DNA of 64,000 nt from Blastococcus aggregatus (GTDB taxonomy: Bacteria; Actinomycetota; Actinomycetes; Mycobacteriales; Geodermatophilaceae). This document shows, in pieces, positions 27,626-36,937 of the stretch. Every line of letters begins with the position of its first letter. The stretch's first letter is position 1. The translations under genes were made by a program, and so were the position numbers. The notes beneath the pieces are model-generated. The model saw nothing but the letters and a program-made list of their open reading frames with translations. It was not told where the DNA came from and ran no database searches. The stretch is from the NCBI RefSeq assembly GCF_900221005.1, contig NZ_OBQI01000001.1, positions 62,001 through 126,000 of the forward strand. The letters run 5' to 3'.

Positions 27626-28081
27626 GTGGGAGACCCCTGGCCCGCGGACCTGCCGGGCGTGCTCGCGCTGCCCTCGGGCCGACGGGTGCTCGGGCGCTCG
27701 GTGCGGGCGGCACCGCCGGCCCCGGAGCCGGAGTTCGGCGTCTACCTCGCGCGCCGCCGGCCGCCGGGGACCGCCTGGGAGCAGGTGTGGGTGCCCTGGC
27801 GCGACTTCGGGCTGCCGGCGGACACCGACGCGCTGCGGCTGGCTCTGTCGACGGCCTGGGTGCACGCGGCCGACCGGCGGGTGGAGGTGGCCTGCGGCGG
27901 CGGGACCGGTCGCACCGGCACGGCGCTGGCCTGCCTGGCCGTGCTGGACGGCGTAGCCGCCGACGAGGCCGTGGCGTTCGTCCGGCACCACTACCGGCGG
28001 CGGGCCGTCGAGACCCGGTGGCAGCGCCGGTTCGTGCTCCACTTCGACGGCGAACTGCCCGGGCCCTCGGCGACCGCCTGA
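27626..28081 (+). CDS. Protein-tyrosine/dual-specificity phosphatase-like protein
   Basis: A 151-residue protein with the P-loop CGGGTGRTG, which fits the Cx5R signature of cysteine phosphatases, preceded by RRVEVACGG (strand) and followed by the helix TALACLAVLDG. A possible general acid is Asp in WVPWRDFGLPAD. It resembles actinobacterial PTP-like proteins annotated only by domain. Substrate unknown. GTG at 27626. It is divergent from the thioesterase gene and convergent with ettA. Confidence 0.75.
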   Translation: MGDPWPADLPGVLALPSGRRVLGRSVRAAPPAPEPEFGVYLARRRPPGTAWEQVWVPWRDFGLPADTDALRLALSTAWVHAADRRVEVACGGGTGRTGTALACLAVLDGVAADEAVAFVRHHYRRRAVETRWQRRFVLHFDGELPGPSATA

Positions 28082-28087
28082 CCGACG

Positions 28088-28131
28088 CACGACGGCCGGC
28101 GCGGAGCAGGTGCTCCGGGCCGGCCGTCGTG
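28088..28131. terminator. Long bidirectional hairpin
   Basis: CACGACGGCCGGC at 28088-28100 pairs with its complement at 28119-28131; an inner CGGAGC/GCTCCG stem sits within. It lies between the convergent phosphatase and ettA genes. Confidence 0.8.
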
Positions 28132-28150
28132 GGTCGTGCGAGCGCGCGGG

Positions 28151-29821
28151 TCAGTCGCGGGAGAGCTTGCGGTAGGTCGCCCGGTGCGGGCGGGTCGCCT
28201 CCACGCCGAGCCGCTCGACCTTGTTCTTCTCGTAGTCGTCGAAGTTGCCCTCGAACCAGAACCACTTCGAGTCGCCCTCGTAGGCGAGGATGTGCGTCGC
28301 CACCCGGTCGAGGAACCACCGGTCGTGGCTGACCACGACGGCGCAGCCGGGGAACTCGAGCAGCGCGCTCTCGAGGCTGGTCAGCGTCTCGACGTCCAGG
28401 TCGTTGGTGGGCTCGTCGAGCAGGAGCAGGTTGCCGCCCTGCTTGAGGGTGAGGGCGAGATTGAGACGGTTCCGCTCCCCACCGGACAGCACGCCGGCCA
28501 GCTTCTGCTGGTCGTGGCCCTTGAAGCCGAAGGCCGCGATGTAGGCGCGCGAGGGCATCTCGACGTTGCCGACCTTGATGTGGTCGAGGCCGTCGGAGAC
28601 GACCTCCCACAGCGTCTTCTTCGGGTCGATGCCACCGCGGCTCTGCTCGACGTAGGAGAGCTTGACGGTCTCGCCGACCTTGATCTCGCCCTCGTCGGGC
28701 TTCTCCTCGCCGACCAGCATCTTGAACAGCGTGGTCTTGCCGGCACCGTTGGGGCCGACGACGCCGACGATGCCGTTGCGCGGCAGGGTGAACGACAGGT
28801 CGTCGATCAGCACGCGGTCGCCGAAGCCCTTGGTCAGCTTGCTGGTCTCGACCACGACGCTGCCCAGGCGCGGGCCCGGCGGGATCTGGATCTCCTCGAA
28901 GTCCAGCTTGCGGAACTTGTCGGCCTCCGCGGCCATCTCCTCGTAGCGGGCCAGGCGGGCCTTGCTCTTCGCCTGGCGGGCCTTGGCGCCGGAGCGCACC
29001 CACTCCAACTCGTCCTTGAGCCGCTTGGCGCGCTTGGCGTCCTTGGCCCCCTCGACCTGCAGGCGGGCGGCCTTGGTCTCGAGGTAGGTGGAGTAGTTGC
29101 CCTCGTAGGGGTAGGCGCGGCCCCGGTCGAGCTCGAGGATCCACTCGGCGACGTTGTCGAGGAAGTACCGGTCGTGGGTGACGGCGACGACGGTGCCGGC
29201 GTACTTCTCGAGGTGCTGCTCCAGCCACGCGACGCTCTCGGCGTCGAGGTGGTTGGTCGGCTCGTCGAGGAGCAGCAGGTCGGGCGCCTCGAGCAGCAGC
29301 CTGCACAGCGCCACGCGGCGGCGCTCACCACCGGAGAGGACGGTGACGTCGGCGTCACCCGGCGGGCAGCGCAGCGCGTCCATGGCCTGCTCGATGCGGG
29401 CGTCGAGCTCCCAGCCGTCCTGGTTCTCGATGATCTCCATGAGCTCGCCCTGCTCGGTGAGGAGCGAGTCGAAGTCGGCGTCGGGCTCGCCCATCGCCGC
29501 GCTGACCTCCTCGAAGCGGGTCAGCGCGTCGCGCAGCGGCTTGACCGCCTCCTCGACGTTGCCCCGCACGTCGAGCGCCTCGTTCAGCGGCGGCTCCTGC
29601 AGCAGGATCCCGACCGTCGCCTCCGGAGCGAGCGTCGCCTCACCGTTGGAGGGCTGCTGCATGCCGGCCATGATCTGGAGCACGGTCGACTTGCCGGCGC
29701 CGTTGGGGCCGACGACGCCGATCTTCGCGCCGGGCAGGAACGACAGGGTGACGTTGTCGAGGATCACCTTGTCGCCGTGCGCCTTGCGCGCGCGGACCAT
29801 CGTGTAGATGTACTGAGCCAC
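28151..29821 (-). CDS. ettA: Energy-dependent translational throttle EttA (ABC-F)
   Basis: A 556-residue soluble ABC-F ATPase with two nucleotide-binding domains and no transmembrane part. Walker A motifs are GPNGAGKST (first) and GPNGAGKTT (second); signatures are LSGGERRR and LSGGERNR; Walker B motifs are LLLLDEPTNHLD and LLLLDEPTNDLD. The linker is charged and helical (KRAKRLKDELEWVRSGAKAR) and the length fits EttA. In E. coli EttA binds the ribosomal E site and gates translation by ATP/ADP ratio. GTG 29821 opens AQYIYTMVRARKAHGDK. ssb lies upstream on the same strand, as with Rv2477c-Rv2478c. Confidence 0.95.
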   Translation of the reverse strand: MAQYIYTMVRARKAHGDKVILDNVTLSFLPGAKIGVVGPNGAGKSTVLQIMAGMQQPSNGEATLAPEATVGILLQEPPLNEALDVRGNVEEAVKPLRDALTRFEEVSAAMGEPDADFDSLLTEQGELMEIIENQDGWELDARIEQAMDALRCPPGDADVTVLSGGERRRVALCRLLLEAPDLLLLDEPTNHLDAESVAWLEQHLEKYAGTVVAVTHDRYFLDNVAEWILELDRGRAYPYEGNYSTYLETKAARLQVEGAKDAKRAKRLKDELEWVRSGAKARQAKSKARLARYEEMAAEADKFRKLDFEEIQIPPGPRLGSVVVETSKLTKGFGDRVLIDDLSFTLPRNGIVGVVGPNGAGKTTLFKMLVGEEKPDEGEIKVGETVKLSYVEQSRGGIDPKKTLWEVVSDGLDHIKVGNVEMPSRAYIAAFGFKGHDQQKLAGVLSGGERNRLNLALTLKQGGNLLLLDEPTNDLDVETLTSLESALLEFPGCAVVVSHDRWFLDRVATHILAYEGDSKWFWFEGNFDDYEKNKVERLGVEATRPHRATYRKLSRD

Positions 29822-29922
29822 TGGGCTTCGGAGCCTTCCGTCGTCTCGCGAGCGGGGGCGGGCCGGCGTCCCCGGCCCGGCCCCCATGCGTTCTCACCTC
29901 CGATCCTCCCAGCCCGGGGCAA

Positions 29923-30453
29923 CTAGGCGTGCGCGGGCTGTGCGGTGAGGTCGTCGGCGTCCAGGGAGTTCAACGCGCCCTCGGCGTCCACGTAGTCCCG
30001 TCCGGCCCGAGGTTCGGCATCCGGGCCCGGGAAGTCCGGCGCGTCGGCCGCGTCCGGGCCCGACGGCGCGGCCGAGTGCTCGTCGGCGGCCCGGCCGGAC
30101 TTGTCCCGGGTGAACAGCGCCCGCCCCTTCTGCAGGTTGGGCCCCACGGCGAACGCCTTGATGCGCGGCTTGCTGCGCGGACCGGCGTCGGACTCCCAAC
30201 TGTGGGTGGTCAGGGCCCCGTGCACGATGACCGGGTCGCCCTTGCTGATGCTCGCGGCCACGTTGCCGCTCAGCGCGTTCCAGCACTCGACGTCGACCCA
30301 GAGGGTTCCGCCGTCGACGAACTGCTCGGTCGCGGCGTCGTAGCGCCGCGCCGTCGACGCGAGCCGGAAGTTGGTCACCGCGCCGTTCTGGGTGTTGTTG
30401 CGACGCGGTGCGTCGACGACGTTGCCGACGACGGTGACGGTGGTGTCGTTCAC
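29923..30453 (-). CDS. ssb: Single-stranded DNA-binding protein, second type
   Basis: A 176-residue protein with one OB fold: TVTVVGNVVDAPRRNN, the NFRLAS block, VDVECWNALSGNVAASISKG and DPVIVHGALTTHSWE match SSB. The C-terminal tail ends in PAHA and lacks the acidic DDDIPF tip that recruits partners in the main SSB, so this is probably the accessory SSB paralogue (Rv2478c-like), not the replicative one. GTG 30453 has GAGGAG five bases upstream; the frame upstream of it looks non-coding. Confidence 0.88.
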   Translation of the reverse strand: MNDTTVTVVGNVVDAPRRNNTQNGAVTNFRLASTARRYDAATEQFVDGGTLWVDVECWNALSGNVAASISKGDPVIVHGALTTHSWESDAGPRSKPRIKAFAVGPNLQKGRALFTRDKSGRAADEHSAAPSGPDAADAPDFPGPDAEPRAGRDYVDAEGALNSLDADDLTAQPAHA

Positions 30454-30640
30454 GGTGCTCCTCGGGGGTGCTGCGCCGGACGGCGCGGCCGACGCGATGC
30501 CGGCCTGCTCCGACCCTGGGCTGCGCGGCACCGCTGCGGACCCGTCCCGGCCGATCTGTGGACGCGCCCCACCCCTGTGGACGACGTCGCCGAGCGTCCC
30601 GGAACCGGAGCCACCCCGCGATGCGATGATCGGCGACCGA

Positions 30641-30713
30641 GCGCCCGTAGCTCAGCGGATAGAGCACCGGACTTCTAATCCGACGGTCGCAGGTTCGAAT
30701 CCTGCCGGGCGCG
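30641..30713 (+). tRNA. tRNA-Arg(TCT)
   Basis: Complete cloverleaf: acceptor GCGCCCG/CGGGCGC, D arm with GCTCAGCGGATAGAGC, anticodon loop CTTCTAA with anticodon TCT, T arm AGGTTCGAATCCT. CCA is not encoded. Confidence 0.97.
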
Positions 30714-30830
30714 CCGACGCCGTGCTCCAGACGGTACGAATCCGTCCGCTGACCCTGTGATTAGGACCACACGTCACGGGTAGTCGGGCCCCGGCCACGG
30801 GACAAAGTCGGACCTCCACAGGGGTGACGG

Positions 30831-32159
30831 ATGCGGAAGTCCATGCGCGCGCGCGGTACGGCACGGACGCCCGGGAACCGGCGTCACCGGGCACTGCTGC
30901 TCGCCGCAGCGGTGATCGGGAGCGCCGGGTTCTTCAGCGGGGTGAGCGCCTCCACCGGCGACGGCGGCGGGCTGCAGGAGGCCGACGCCGAGACCAGCAC
31001 CGAGCGGCCCGCGACCTCACCGCTGTCCCGAGGGGCCCCCGACGGTGCGATCACCCTGCCGCCGCTGCCCGCCGCGGTCCCCCGGCCCCAGCCGGCGACG
31101 CCCGCGGTGATCACCGGGCTGGCCGAGAACGGCATCCCCAACGTCGCGCTGAACGCCTACCGCGTCGCCGCGACCCGGATGAACGCCTCGAAGCCCACGT
31201 GCGGCATCGACTGGTCGCTGCTGGCCGCCATCGGCCGCGTCGAGTCCAACCACGGGCGCTACGGCGGCGCCACGCTCAACCCGGACGGCACCTCGACCCC
31301 CGAGATCCGGGGACCGGCCCTCAACGGCGTGCAGTTCGCCTTCATCTCCGACTCCGACGACGGCGCCTTCGACCGCGACAGCCAGTACGACCGCGCCGTC
31401 GGGCCCATGCAGTTCATCCCGACCACCTGGCGCTCCTACGCCGTCGACGCCGACGGGGACGGCACGACCGATCCCTTCGACATCGACGACGCGAGCCTGG
31501 CTGCCGCCAACTACCTCTGCACGGCCGGGGGCGACCTGCGCACCGACGCCGGGCAGCGCAAGGCGGTCTTCGCCTACAACCACTCCGACGAGTACGTCGC
31601 GCAGGTGCTCGCGCTCGCCCGGTCCTACGCGACCGGCGTCCCGGTCGACTCGCTGCCGCTCAGCGGCGACACGAGCAGCCCCGTTCCCCCGCCCTCCGGG
31701 AGCTTCCGCTCGCCGGCGGCACCCGGCCCGGCGCTGGGGGTCCGCGACACCACCCCCGCCTCCGGGGACACGGTCCTGCTCGGCGGCAACCCCGGGGCGC
31801 CACCCCCCTCGGGCGACGCCCCGGCCGGCCAGCCGGGCGCACCGGCACAGCCCGGCGGAGGGAGCGGCGCCCCGGCACCGGCGGGCGGCGGTGGGAGCGG
31901 CGCCGTACCTGCTCCCGGCAACGGGGGCGGAGCGCCGGCTCCCGCGCCGGCCCCGGCGGCGCCGGCCCCGCCGGCTCCCGCCGCGCCCGCGCTGCCGCTC
32001 CCGCTGCCCCCCGCCCCGCTGCCGGCGCCGGCCCTCCCCGCGCCCGCGCCGTCACTGCCCCCGCCGCCGCCGGTCGTCGAGCTGGTCCCCGGCGTCACCT
32101 GCACCCTCCTGGGCCCGCTCGGGGTGAAGCTGATCCCGGGCCTGCCGGTCTGCCCGTGA
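30831..32159 (+). CDS. Secreted lytic murein transglycosylase
   Basis: A 442-residue exported protein. A basic start and hydrophobic segment (HRALLLAAAVIGSAGFFSGV) form the signal peptide or anchor. Residues 100-270 are an SLT/MltB-type domain: the catalytic Glu lies in IGRVESNHG, and AVGPMQFIPTTWRSYAVDAD is the conserved block after it. The C-terminal third is Pro/Gly/Ala-rich, probably wall-spanning, and ends in a short region with two Cys (GVTCTLLGP and LPVCP). It would cut glycan strands of peptidoglycan during growth. Confidence 0.9.
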   Translation: MRKSMRARGTARTPGNRRHRALLLAAAVIGSAGFFSGVSASTGDGGGLQEADAETSTERPATSPLSRGAPDGAITLPPLPAAVPRPQPATPAVITGLAENGIPNVALNAYRVAATRMNASKPTCGIDWSLLAAIGRVESNHGRYGGATLNPDGTSTPEIRGPALNGVQFAFISDSDDGAFDRDSQYDRAVGPMQFIPTTWRSYAVDADGDGTTDPFDIDDASLAAANYLCTAGGDLRTDAGQRKAVFAYNHSDEYVAQVLALARSYATGVPVDSLPLSGDTSSPVPPPSGSFRSPAAPGPALGVRDTTPASGDTVLLGGNPGAPPPSGDAPAGQPGAPAQPGGGSGAPAPAGGGGSGAVPAPGNGGGAPAPAPAPAAPAPPAPAAPALPLPLPPAPLPAPALPAPAPSLPPPPPVVELVPGVTCTLLGPLGVKLIPGLPVCP

Positions 32160-32172
32160 CCGACCCCGGACG

Positions 32173-32215
32173 CCGACGAGCCCCCGACCGCGCGATGCGG
32201 CCGGGGGCTCGTCGG
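32173..32215. terminator. Hairpin after the transglycosylase gene
   Basis: A 14-bp perfect stem (CCGACGAGCCCCCG and its complement at 32202-32215) with a 15-nt loop follows the stop codon by 13 bases and faces the convergent DUF6131 gene. Confidence 0.8.
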
Positions 32216-32268
32216 TTCACCGTCCCGTTCGACTCCGCCTCGTCAGGAGGCCGGCGTCGCAGAGGCGG

Positions 32269-32424
32269 TCAGTACCAGACTTTTCGTCCTCCGACCGCGC
32301 GCCCGGTCGCCCCGAGCACGTAGAGGACCGCACCCACGACGAGCAGGATGATCCCGATCGTGGTGAGGATCGGGATGCTGGCGAAGATGCCGATCAGGAG
32401 CAGGATCAAGCCGAGGATGAGCAT
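32269..32424 (-). CDS. DUF6131-family small membrane protein
   Basis: A 51-residue protein made of two close hydrophobic helices (MLILGLILLLIGIFASIPIL and TIGIILLVVGAVLYVLG) and a basic tail ending GGRKVWY. This matches the DUF6131 family of tiny actinobacterial membrane proteins of unknown function. ATG 32424 has GGAG seven bases upstream; a longer form from 32472 is less likely because the added residues look non-family. Confidence 0.75.
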   Translation of the reverse strand: MLILGLILLLIGIFASIPILTTIGIILLVVGAVLYVLGATGRAVGGRKVWY

Positions 32425-32567
32425 GCAGATCTCCGTCCAGAGGTGAAGCGGGTCGGGCCGGACGGTAGCCACGACCGCGCCCGCGACACCTCGACGCTCC
32501 GACGATCACCCGTTCGTGATCGACTCGACGCACGGACGGGCCGCTCCCCCGTCGTCGTCAGCACCGG

Positions 32568-33287
32568 TCACCCCTCGCGTCCTGGCTTCTGCGCCGGCGG
32601 GCGGAAGACCGCGAAGGGGTCGGTGACCTCGAGCTGCGGCGAGGCGAACCGGTAGAGCGCCGCCGGCCGGCCACCCGACCGGCCGGGCGGCGCCTGCTCC
32701 CCCGTGGCCTCCAGCACGCCCCGGCGCAGCAGCACCCGCTGCAGGTTGGTCGCGGTGACGTCGTAGCCCAGGGCCGCGACGTAGACCTCCCGCAGCTCGG
32801 CGACCGTGAACTCCGGCGGGGCCAGCGCGAAGCCCACGTTGGTGTACGAGAGCTTCGACCGGAGCCGATGCAGCGCGGACCGCACGATCGAGCCGTGGTC
32901 GAACGCCGTCGCGGGCAGCGCGTCGACCGGGTGCCAGGCGGTGTCGTCGGGCAGCGCCGGGTCCAGGTGCGAGGGGATCAGCCCGAGGTATGCCGTCGCC
33001 ACCGTGCGGCCGCGGGGATCGCGGCCGGGTTCGCTGCGGGTCTCCAGCTGCTCGAGATGGCCCAGCACCTCCACCTCCACCTTGGCGGCCAGCTGCCGCG
33101 CCACCGAGGCCCCGAGGGTCTCCTCCGCCAGCAGCGGCCCCCCGGGCAGCGCCCAGGCGCCGGCGAAGGGCTCGTTGGGCCGCTGCCACAACATCGCGTG
33201 CAGCCGCCGGTCGCGGACCTGCAGCACCACGGCCAGCGCCTGGTGCGGGAAGGCCGGGCGCTCCGGCGACGACCAGACGGATCCCAT
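32568..33287 (-). CDS. nrtR: NrtR-type regulator of NAD synthesis (degenerate Nudix + winged helix)
   Basis: A 239-residue protein with an N-terminal Nudix fold and a C-terminal NrtR winged-helix domain (APPEFTVAELREVYVAALGY, then TATNLQRVLLRRGVLEATG). The Nudix box reads GGPLLAEETLGASVARQLAA: the REx2EE glutamates that bind catalytic metal are missing, so it should sense an ADP-ribose-type ligand without hydrolysing it. It is divergent from nadABC, like Rv1593c and nadABC in M. tuberculosis, and most likely represses that operon. Start ATG 33287. Confidence 0.88.
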   Translation of the reverse strand: MGSVWSSPERPAFPHQALAVVLQVRDRRLHAMLWQRPNEPFAGAWALPGGPLLAEETLGASVARQLAAKVEVEVLGHLEQLETRSEPGRDPRGRTVATAYLGLIPSHLDPALPDDTAWHPVDALPATAFDHGSIVRSALHRLRSKLSYTNVGFALAPPEFTVAELREVYVAALGYDVTATNLQRVLLRRGVLEATGEQAPPGRSGGRPAALYRFASPQLEVTDPFAVFRPPAQKPGREG

Positions 33288-33314
33288 GCCCGGGAATGCT
33301 AGGGTCTGATCCGA

Positions 33315-33339
33315 GGTTTTCGCCTGATAGTCAGAAACC
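33315..33339. promoter_or_regulatory. Candidate NrtR operator
   Basis: Within the 72-bp nrtR-nadA spacer, GGTTTTC (33315-33321) and GAAACC (33334-33339) are inverted arms, and between them lies the palindrome CTGATAGTCAG (33324-33334). The position, just upstream of the nadA ribosome binding site, suits a repressor site. The assignment to NrtR rests on context. Confidence 0.45.
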
Positions 33340-33359
33340 ACACTCGACGGAGGTCCCCC

Positions 33360-34373
33360 GTGACCGCGACGCTGCCCGCCTCTCCCGCTGCCTCCTGGAC
33401 CCCCGACCAGTGGCAGGACTGGCGCGACGAGGTCCGCCGGCTGGCCCGCGAGAAGGACGTCGTCATCCTGGCGCACAACTACCAGGCGCCCGAGATCCAG
33501 GACGTCGCCGACCACGTGGGCGACTCCCTGGCGCTCTCCCGGCTCGCGGCCGCCAGCGAGGCGAGCACCATCCTGTTCGCCGGCGTCCACTTCATGGCCG
33601 AGACGGCGAAGATCCTGGCGCCCGAGAAGACGGTCCTCGTGCCCGACGCGAACGCCGGGTGCTCGCTGGCCGACACGATCGACGCCGACCAGCTGCGCGC
33701 CTGGAAGGCCGAGCACCCGGGCGCCGTCGTCGTCTCCTACGTGAACACCTCGGCGGAGGTGAAGGGCGAGACCGACATCTGCTGCACCTCGTCCAACGCC
33801 GTCGAGGTCGTCGAGTCGATCCCGGCCGACCGCGAGATCCTCTTCCTCCCCGACCAGTTCCTCGGCGCGCACGTCCAGCGGGTCACCGGCCGGCAGAACA
33901 TGCGCATCTGGATGGGCGAGTGCCACGTGCACGCCGGCATCTCCCCCACCGACCTGCGTGCCAGCGTCGAGGCCGCGCCCGACGCCGAGCTGCTCGTGCA
34001 CCCCGAGTGCGGCTGCGCGACCAGCGCGCTGTGGATGGTGAGCGACGGGCAGCTGCCCACCGAGCGGGTGCACATCCTCTCCACCGGCGGGATGCTCGAC
34101 GAGGCCCGCCGGACGACGGCGAAGCGCGTCCTGGTCGCCACCGAGATCGGCATGCTGCACCAGCTGCGCCAGGCCAACCCGACCACGTCGTTCGAGCCGG
34201 TCAACTCCCGCGCCTCCTGCCCGTACATGAAGATGTCGACGCCGGAGAAGCTGCTGCGCGCGCTCCGCGAGGGCCGCGACGAGGTGACGGTCGACCCGCA
34301 GGTGGCCGCCCGCGCCCGCGCCGCCGTCGAGGCCATGGTCGCCATCGGCACGCCGTCACCGGTCGGTGAGTGA
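33360..34373 (+). CDS. nadA: Quinolinate synthase
   Basis: A 337-residue NadA that condenses iminoaspartate with dihydroxyacetone phosphate to quinolinate, using a 4Fe-4S cluster. [20 protein letters not shown] is the N-terminal substrate block; cluster cysteines are expected in [20 protein letters not shown] and [12 protein letters not shown] 33360 has GGAGG seven to eight bases upstream. It overlaps nadB by eight bases and heads the nadABC operon, divergent from nrtR. Confidence 0.96.
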   Translation: MTATLPASPAASWTPDQWQDWRDEVRRLAREKDVVILAHNYQAPEIQDVADHVGDSLALSRLAAASEASTILFAGVHFMAETAKILAPEKTVLVPDANAGCSLADTIDADQLRAWKAEHPGAVVVSYVNTSAEVKGETDICCTSSNAVEVVESIPADREILFLPDQFLGAHVQRVTGRQNMRIWMGECHVHAGISPTDLRASVEAAPDAELLVHPECGCATSALWMVSDGQLPTERVHILSTGGMLDEARRTTAKRVLVATEIGMLHQLRQANPTTSFEPVNSRASCPYMKMSTPEKLLRALREGRDEVTVDPQVAARARAAVEAMVAIGTPSPVGE

Positions 34374-36048
34374 CGTGCCCGGCGTCGCCACCCTGGCGCC
34401 GTCCGTCGTCGCCGCGCTGCCGCTCCCGGCCGCCGGCCGCGAGGAGGTCACCGACGTCGTCGTCGTGGGCAGCGGCGCAGCGGGGCTGATGACCGCCGTC
34501 GCGCTGGCCGAGGCCGGGCGCGCGGTCACCGTCGTCACGAAGGGCGAGCTGGGCGCGGGGAGCACGCCGTGGGCGCAGGGCGGGCTCGCCGCCGTCCTGG
34601 GCGACGACGACGCCGCGGAGCTGCACGTGCAGGACACGCTCGTCGCCGGTGCGGGGCTCTGCGACGAGACGGCCGTGCGCACGCTGGTCGCCGAGGCGCC
34701 GCGGGCGATCGCGGAGCTGCAGGACCTCGGCGCGCGGCTGGACCTCGCCGCGGACGGCCGGCCGGCGCTCACCCGCGAGGGCGGGCACAGCCGCGACCGG
34801 ATCGTGCACGCCGGCGGTGACGCCAGCGGGGCCGAGGTCACCCGGACCCTGGCCGCCGCCCTGCGCGCCCGGGGCATCGCCGTCCTCGAGCACACCGTCG
34901 CCCTCGACGCCCTGCGCGCCGCGGACGGCCGGGTCGCCGGGCTGCGGGTCGCCCGGATCGCCGACGGCGGCGCACTGGTCGACGTCGCCGACCTGCGCGC
35001 CCGCGCCGTGGTGCTGGCCACCGGCGGCTACGGACAGGTGTTCACCGCGACCACCAACCCCGCGGGCGCCACCGGCGACGGGCTGGCGCTCGCCCTGCGC
35101 GCCGGCGCGGAGGTCGCCGACGTCGAGCTCGTGCAGTTCCACCCCACCGCGCTCTGGACCGGCGCCGGCGCCTCCGGGCAGCAGCCGCTGGTCTCCGAGG
35201 CGGTGCGCGGTGAGGGCGCGGTCCTGGTCGACGCGGACGGGAACCGGATCATGGCCGGAGCGCACCCGCTGGCCGACCTCGCGCCCCGGGACGTCGTCTC
35301 GGCGACCATCGCCGCCCACCTCCGGGCGACCGGCGCCGACCACGTGTTCCTCGACGCCCGTCACCTGGGTGCGGCGTTCCTCGAGCGCCGCTTCCCCGGC
35401 ATCGCGCAGGCGTGCCGCGACGCCGGCCTCGACCTGACCGGTGCGCCCGTGCCGGTCGTGCCCGCCGCGCACTACGCCTGCGGGGGCGTGCTCGCCGACC
35501 TGGACGGGCGGACCGGCGTCCCCGGGCTGTTCGCCGTGGGCGAGATCGCGTGCACCGGCGTCCAGGGCGCCAACCGGCTGGCGTCGAACTCGATCACCGA
35601 GGGGCTGGTCGCGGCTCGCCGCTGCGCGGAGCTGCTCGCGACCGACCTGCCCCCGTTGGCCGACGCCGTGCCGCCGGCCGAAGACGGTGACGTGGTCGAC
35701 CCGGCCGCGCGCAGCCTGATCACGGCGGTCACCACCCGGCACGCCGGCGTGCTCCGCGACGCCGAGGGCCTGGCCGGGCTGGCCCGGACGCTGGCCGCCG
35801 TCGACCGGAGTGCCGCACCGCTCGACCTGGCCGCGGTCGAGGCCACCGCGCTGCACACCGTCGCGACCCTGCTCGCCTCCGCCGCCCTGGCGCGCCCCGA
35901 GAGCCGGGGCTGCCACCGCCGGCTGGACGCACCCGGGGCCCGGCCGGAGTGGCAGGTGCGGCTGGTCCACCGGCTCGACCGCACCGGGCACGTCCGCACC
36001 TCCACCGTGCCGGTGCAGACCGGCGCCGGCGAGCGGGTGGTCGCATGA
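34366..36048 (+). CDS. nadB: L-aspartate oxidase
   Basis: A 560-residue FAD enzyme that oxidises L-aspartate to iminoaspartate for Nad[19 protein letters not shown] is the FAD-binding motif near residue 30, [20 protein letters not shown] the succinate-dehydrogenase-like loop, [16 protein letters not shown] and [18 protein letters not shown] the conserved C-terminal flavin region. The GTG at 34366 overlaps the nadA stop, and the nadB stop overlaps the nadC ATG by four bases, so all three are translationally coupled. Confidence 0.95.
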   Translation: MSDVPGVATLAPSVVAALPLPAAGREEVTDVVVVGSGAAGLMTAVALAEAGRAVTVVTKGELGAGSTPWAQGGLAAVLGDDDAAELHVQDTLVAGAGLCDETAVRTLVAEAPRAIAELQDLGARLDLAADGRPALTREGGHSRDRIVHAGGDASGAEVTRTLAAALRARGIAVLEHTVALDALRAADGRVAGLRVARIADGGALVDVADLRARAVVLATGGYGQVFTATTNPAGATGDGLALALRAGAEVADVELVQFHPTALWTGAGASGQQPLVSEAVRGEGAVLVDADGNRIMAGAHPLADLAPRDVVSATIAAHLRATGADHVFLDARHLGAAFLERRFPGIAQACRDAGLDLTGAPVPVVPAAHYACGGVLADLDGRTGVPGLFAVGEIACTGVQGANRLASNSITEGLVAARRCAELLATDLPPLADAVPPAEDGDVVDPAARSLITAVTTRHAGVLRDAEGLAGLARTLAAVDRSAAPLDLAAVEATALHTVATLLASAALARPESRGCHRRLDAPGARPEWQVRLVHRLDRTGHVRTSTVPVQTGAGERVVA

Positions 36049-36929
36049 CCGCGCTGCGCGACGCCGTCGCCACCGCGCTGCGGAAGGACGGGCTCGACCC
36101 GGACGCCGTCGAGCGCCTGGTGCGCACCGCTCTGGACGAGGACCTCGCCTTCGGCCCCGACGTGACGACGGAGTCCACCGTCCCGGCGGACGCCGTCGCC
36201 ACCGGCGACGTCACCCCGCGGAGCGTCGGCGTGCTCGCCGGGGTGTGGGTCGCCGCCGCCGCCTTCGACCTGGTCGGCGGGCCGGCGGTGGAGATCGGCG
36301 TGCACGAGGCCGACGGCGCGACCACCGAGCCGGGGCTTCCGGTGCTCACCGTCACCGGGCCCACCCGCTCGCTGCTCACCGCCGAGCGGACCGCCCTCAA
36401 CCTGATCTGCCACCTGTCGGGTATCGCCTCGCTCACCCACCGGTGGGCCGAGGCGATCGAGGGCACCGGCGCGGCGGTCCGCGACACCCGCAAGACGACG
36501 CCGGGCCTGCGGGCGCTGGAGAAGTACGCGGTGCGCTGCGGCGGCGGGGTCAACCACCGGATGGCCCTCGGCGACGCGGCACTGGTCAAGGACAACCACG
36601 TCGCGGCGGCCGGTGGCATCACGGCCGCCGTCCAGGCGGTGCGGGCGACGGCGCCGTCCATCCCGCTCGAGGTGGAGTGCGACACCCTCGACCAGGTGCG
36701 CGAGGCGATCGCGGCCGGCGTGCACCTGGTGCTGCTGGACAACTTCTCCACCTCCGACACCCGCACCGCGGTCGACCTGGTGCGCGGCACGGGCGTGCGA
36801 CTGGAGGCCAGCGGCGGGCTGTCGCTCGACCGCGCCGCCGAGGTGGCCGCGACCGGCGTCGACTACCTCGCGGTCGGTGCGCTCACCCACAGCGCGCCCG
36901 TGCTCGACCTGGGCTTCGACCTCCGCTGA
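36045..36929 (+). CDS. nadC: Nicotinate-nucleotide pyrophosphorylase (carboxylating)
   Basis: A 294-residue quinolinate phosphoribosyltransferase that makes nicotinate mononucleotide from quinolinate and PRPP. TALDEDLAFGPDVTTE starts the conserved region; RTALNLICHLSGIAS, DTRKTTPGLRALEKYAVRCG, HRMALGDAALVKDNH and LEASGGLSLDRAAEVAATGV are the expected active-site blocks. It completes de novo NAD synthesis from aspartate. A strong palindrome follows nine bases after the stop. Confidence 0.96.
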   Translation: MTALRDAVATALRKDGLDPDAVERLVRTALDEDLAFGPDVTTESTVPADAVATGDVTPRSVGVLAGVWVAAAAFDLVGGPAVEIGVHEADGATTEPGLPVLTVTGPTRSLLTAERTALNLICHLSGIASLTHRWAEAIEGTGAAVRDTRKTTPGLRALEKYAVRCGGGVNHRMALGDAALVKDNHVAAAGGITAAVQAVRATAPSIPLEVECDTLDQVREAIAAGVHLVLLDNFSTSDTRTAVDLVRGTGVRLEASGGLSLDRAAEVAATGVDYLAVGALTHSAPVLDLGFDLR

Positions 36930-36937
36930 GAACCCGT

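Noticed and set aside
30714-30830. Possible c-di-AMP (ydaO-type) riboswitch before the lytic transglycosylase
   Set aside because: Such riboswitches often precede wall-hydrolase genes, but the short spacer lacks the conserved ydaO sequence blocks.
31625-32104. Minus-strand Gly/Ala-rich frame within the transglycosylase tail
   Set aside because: Reverse reading of the Pro/Ala/Gly-rich stalk; no independent support.
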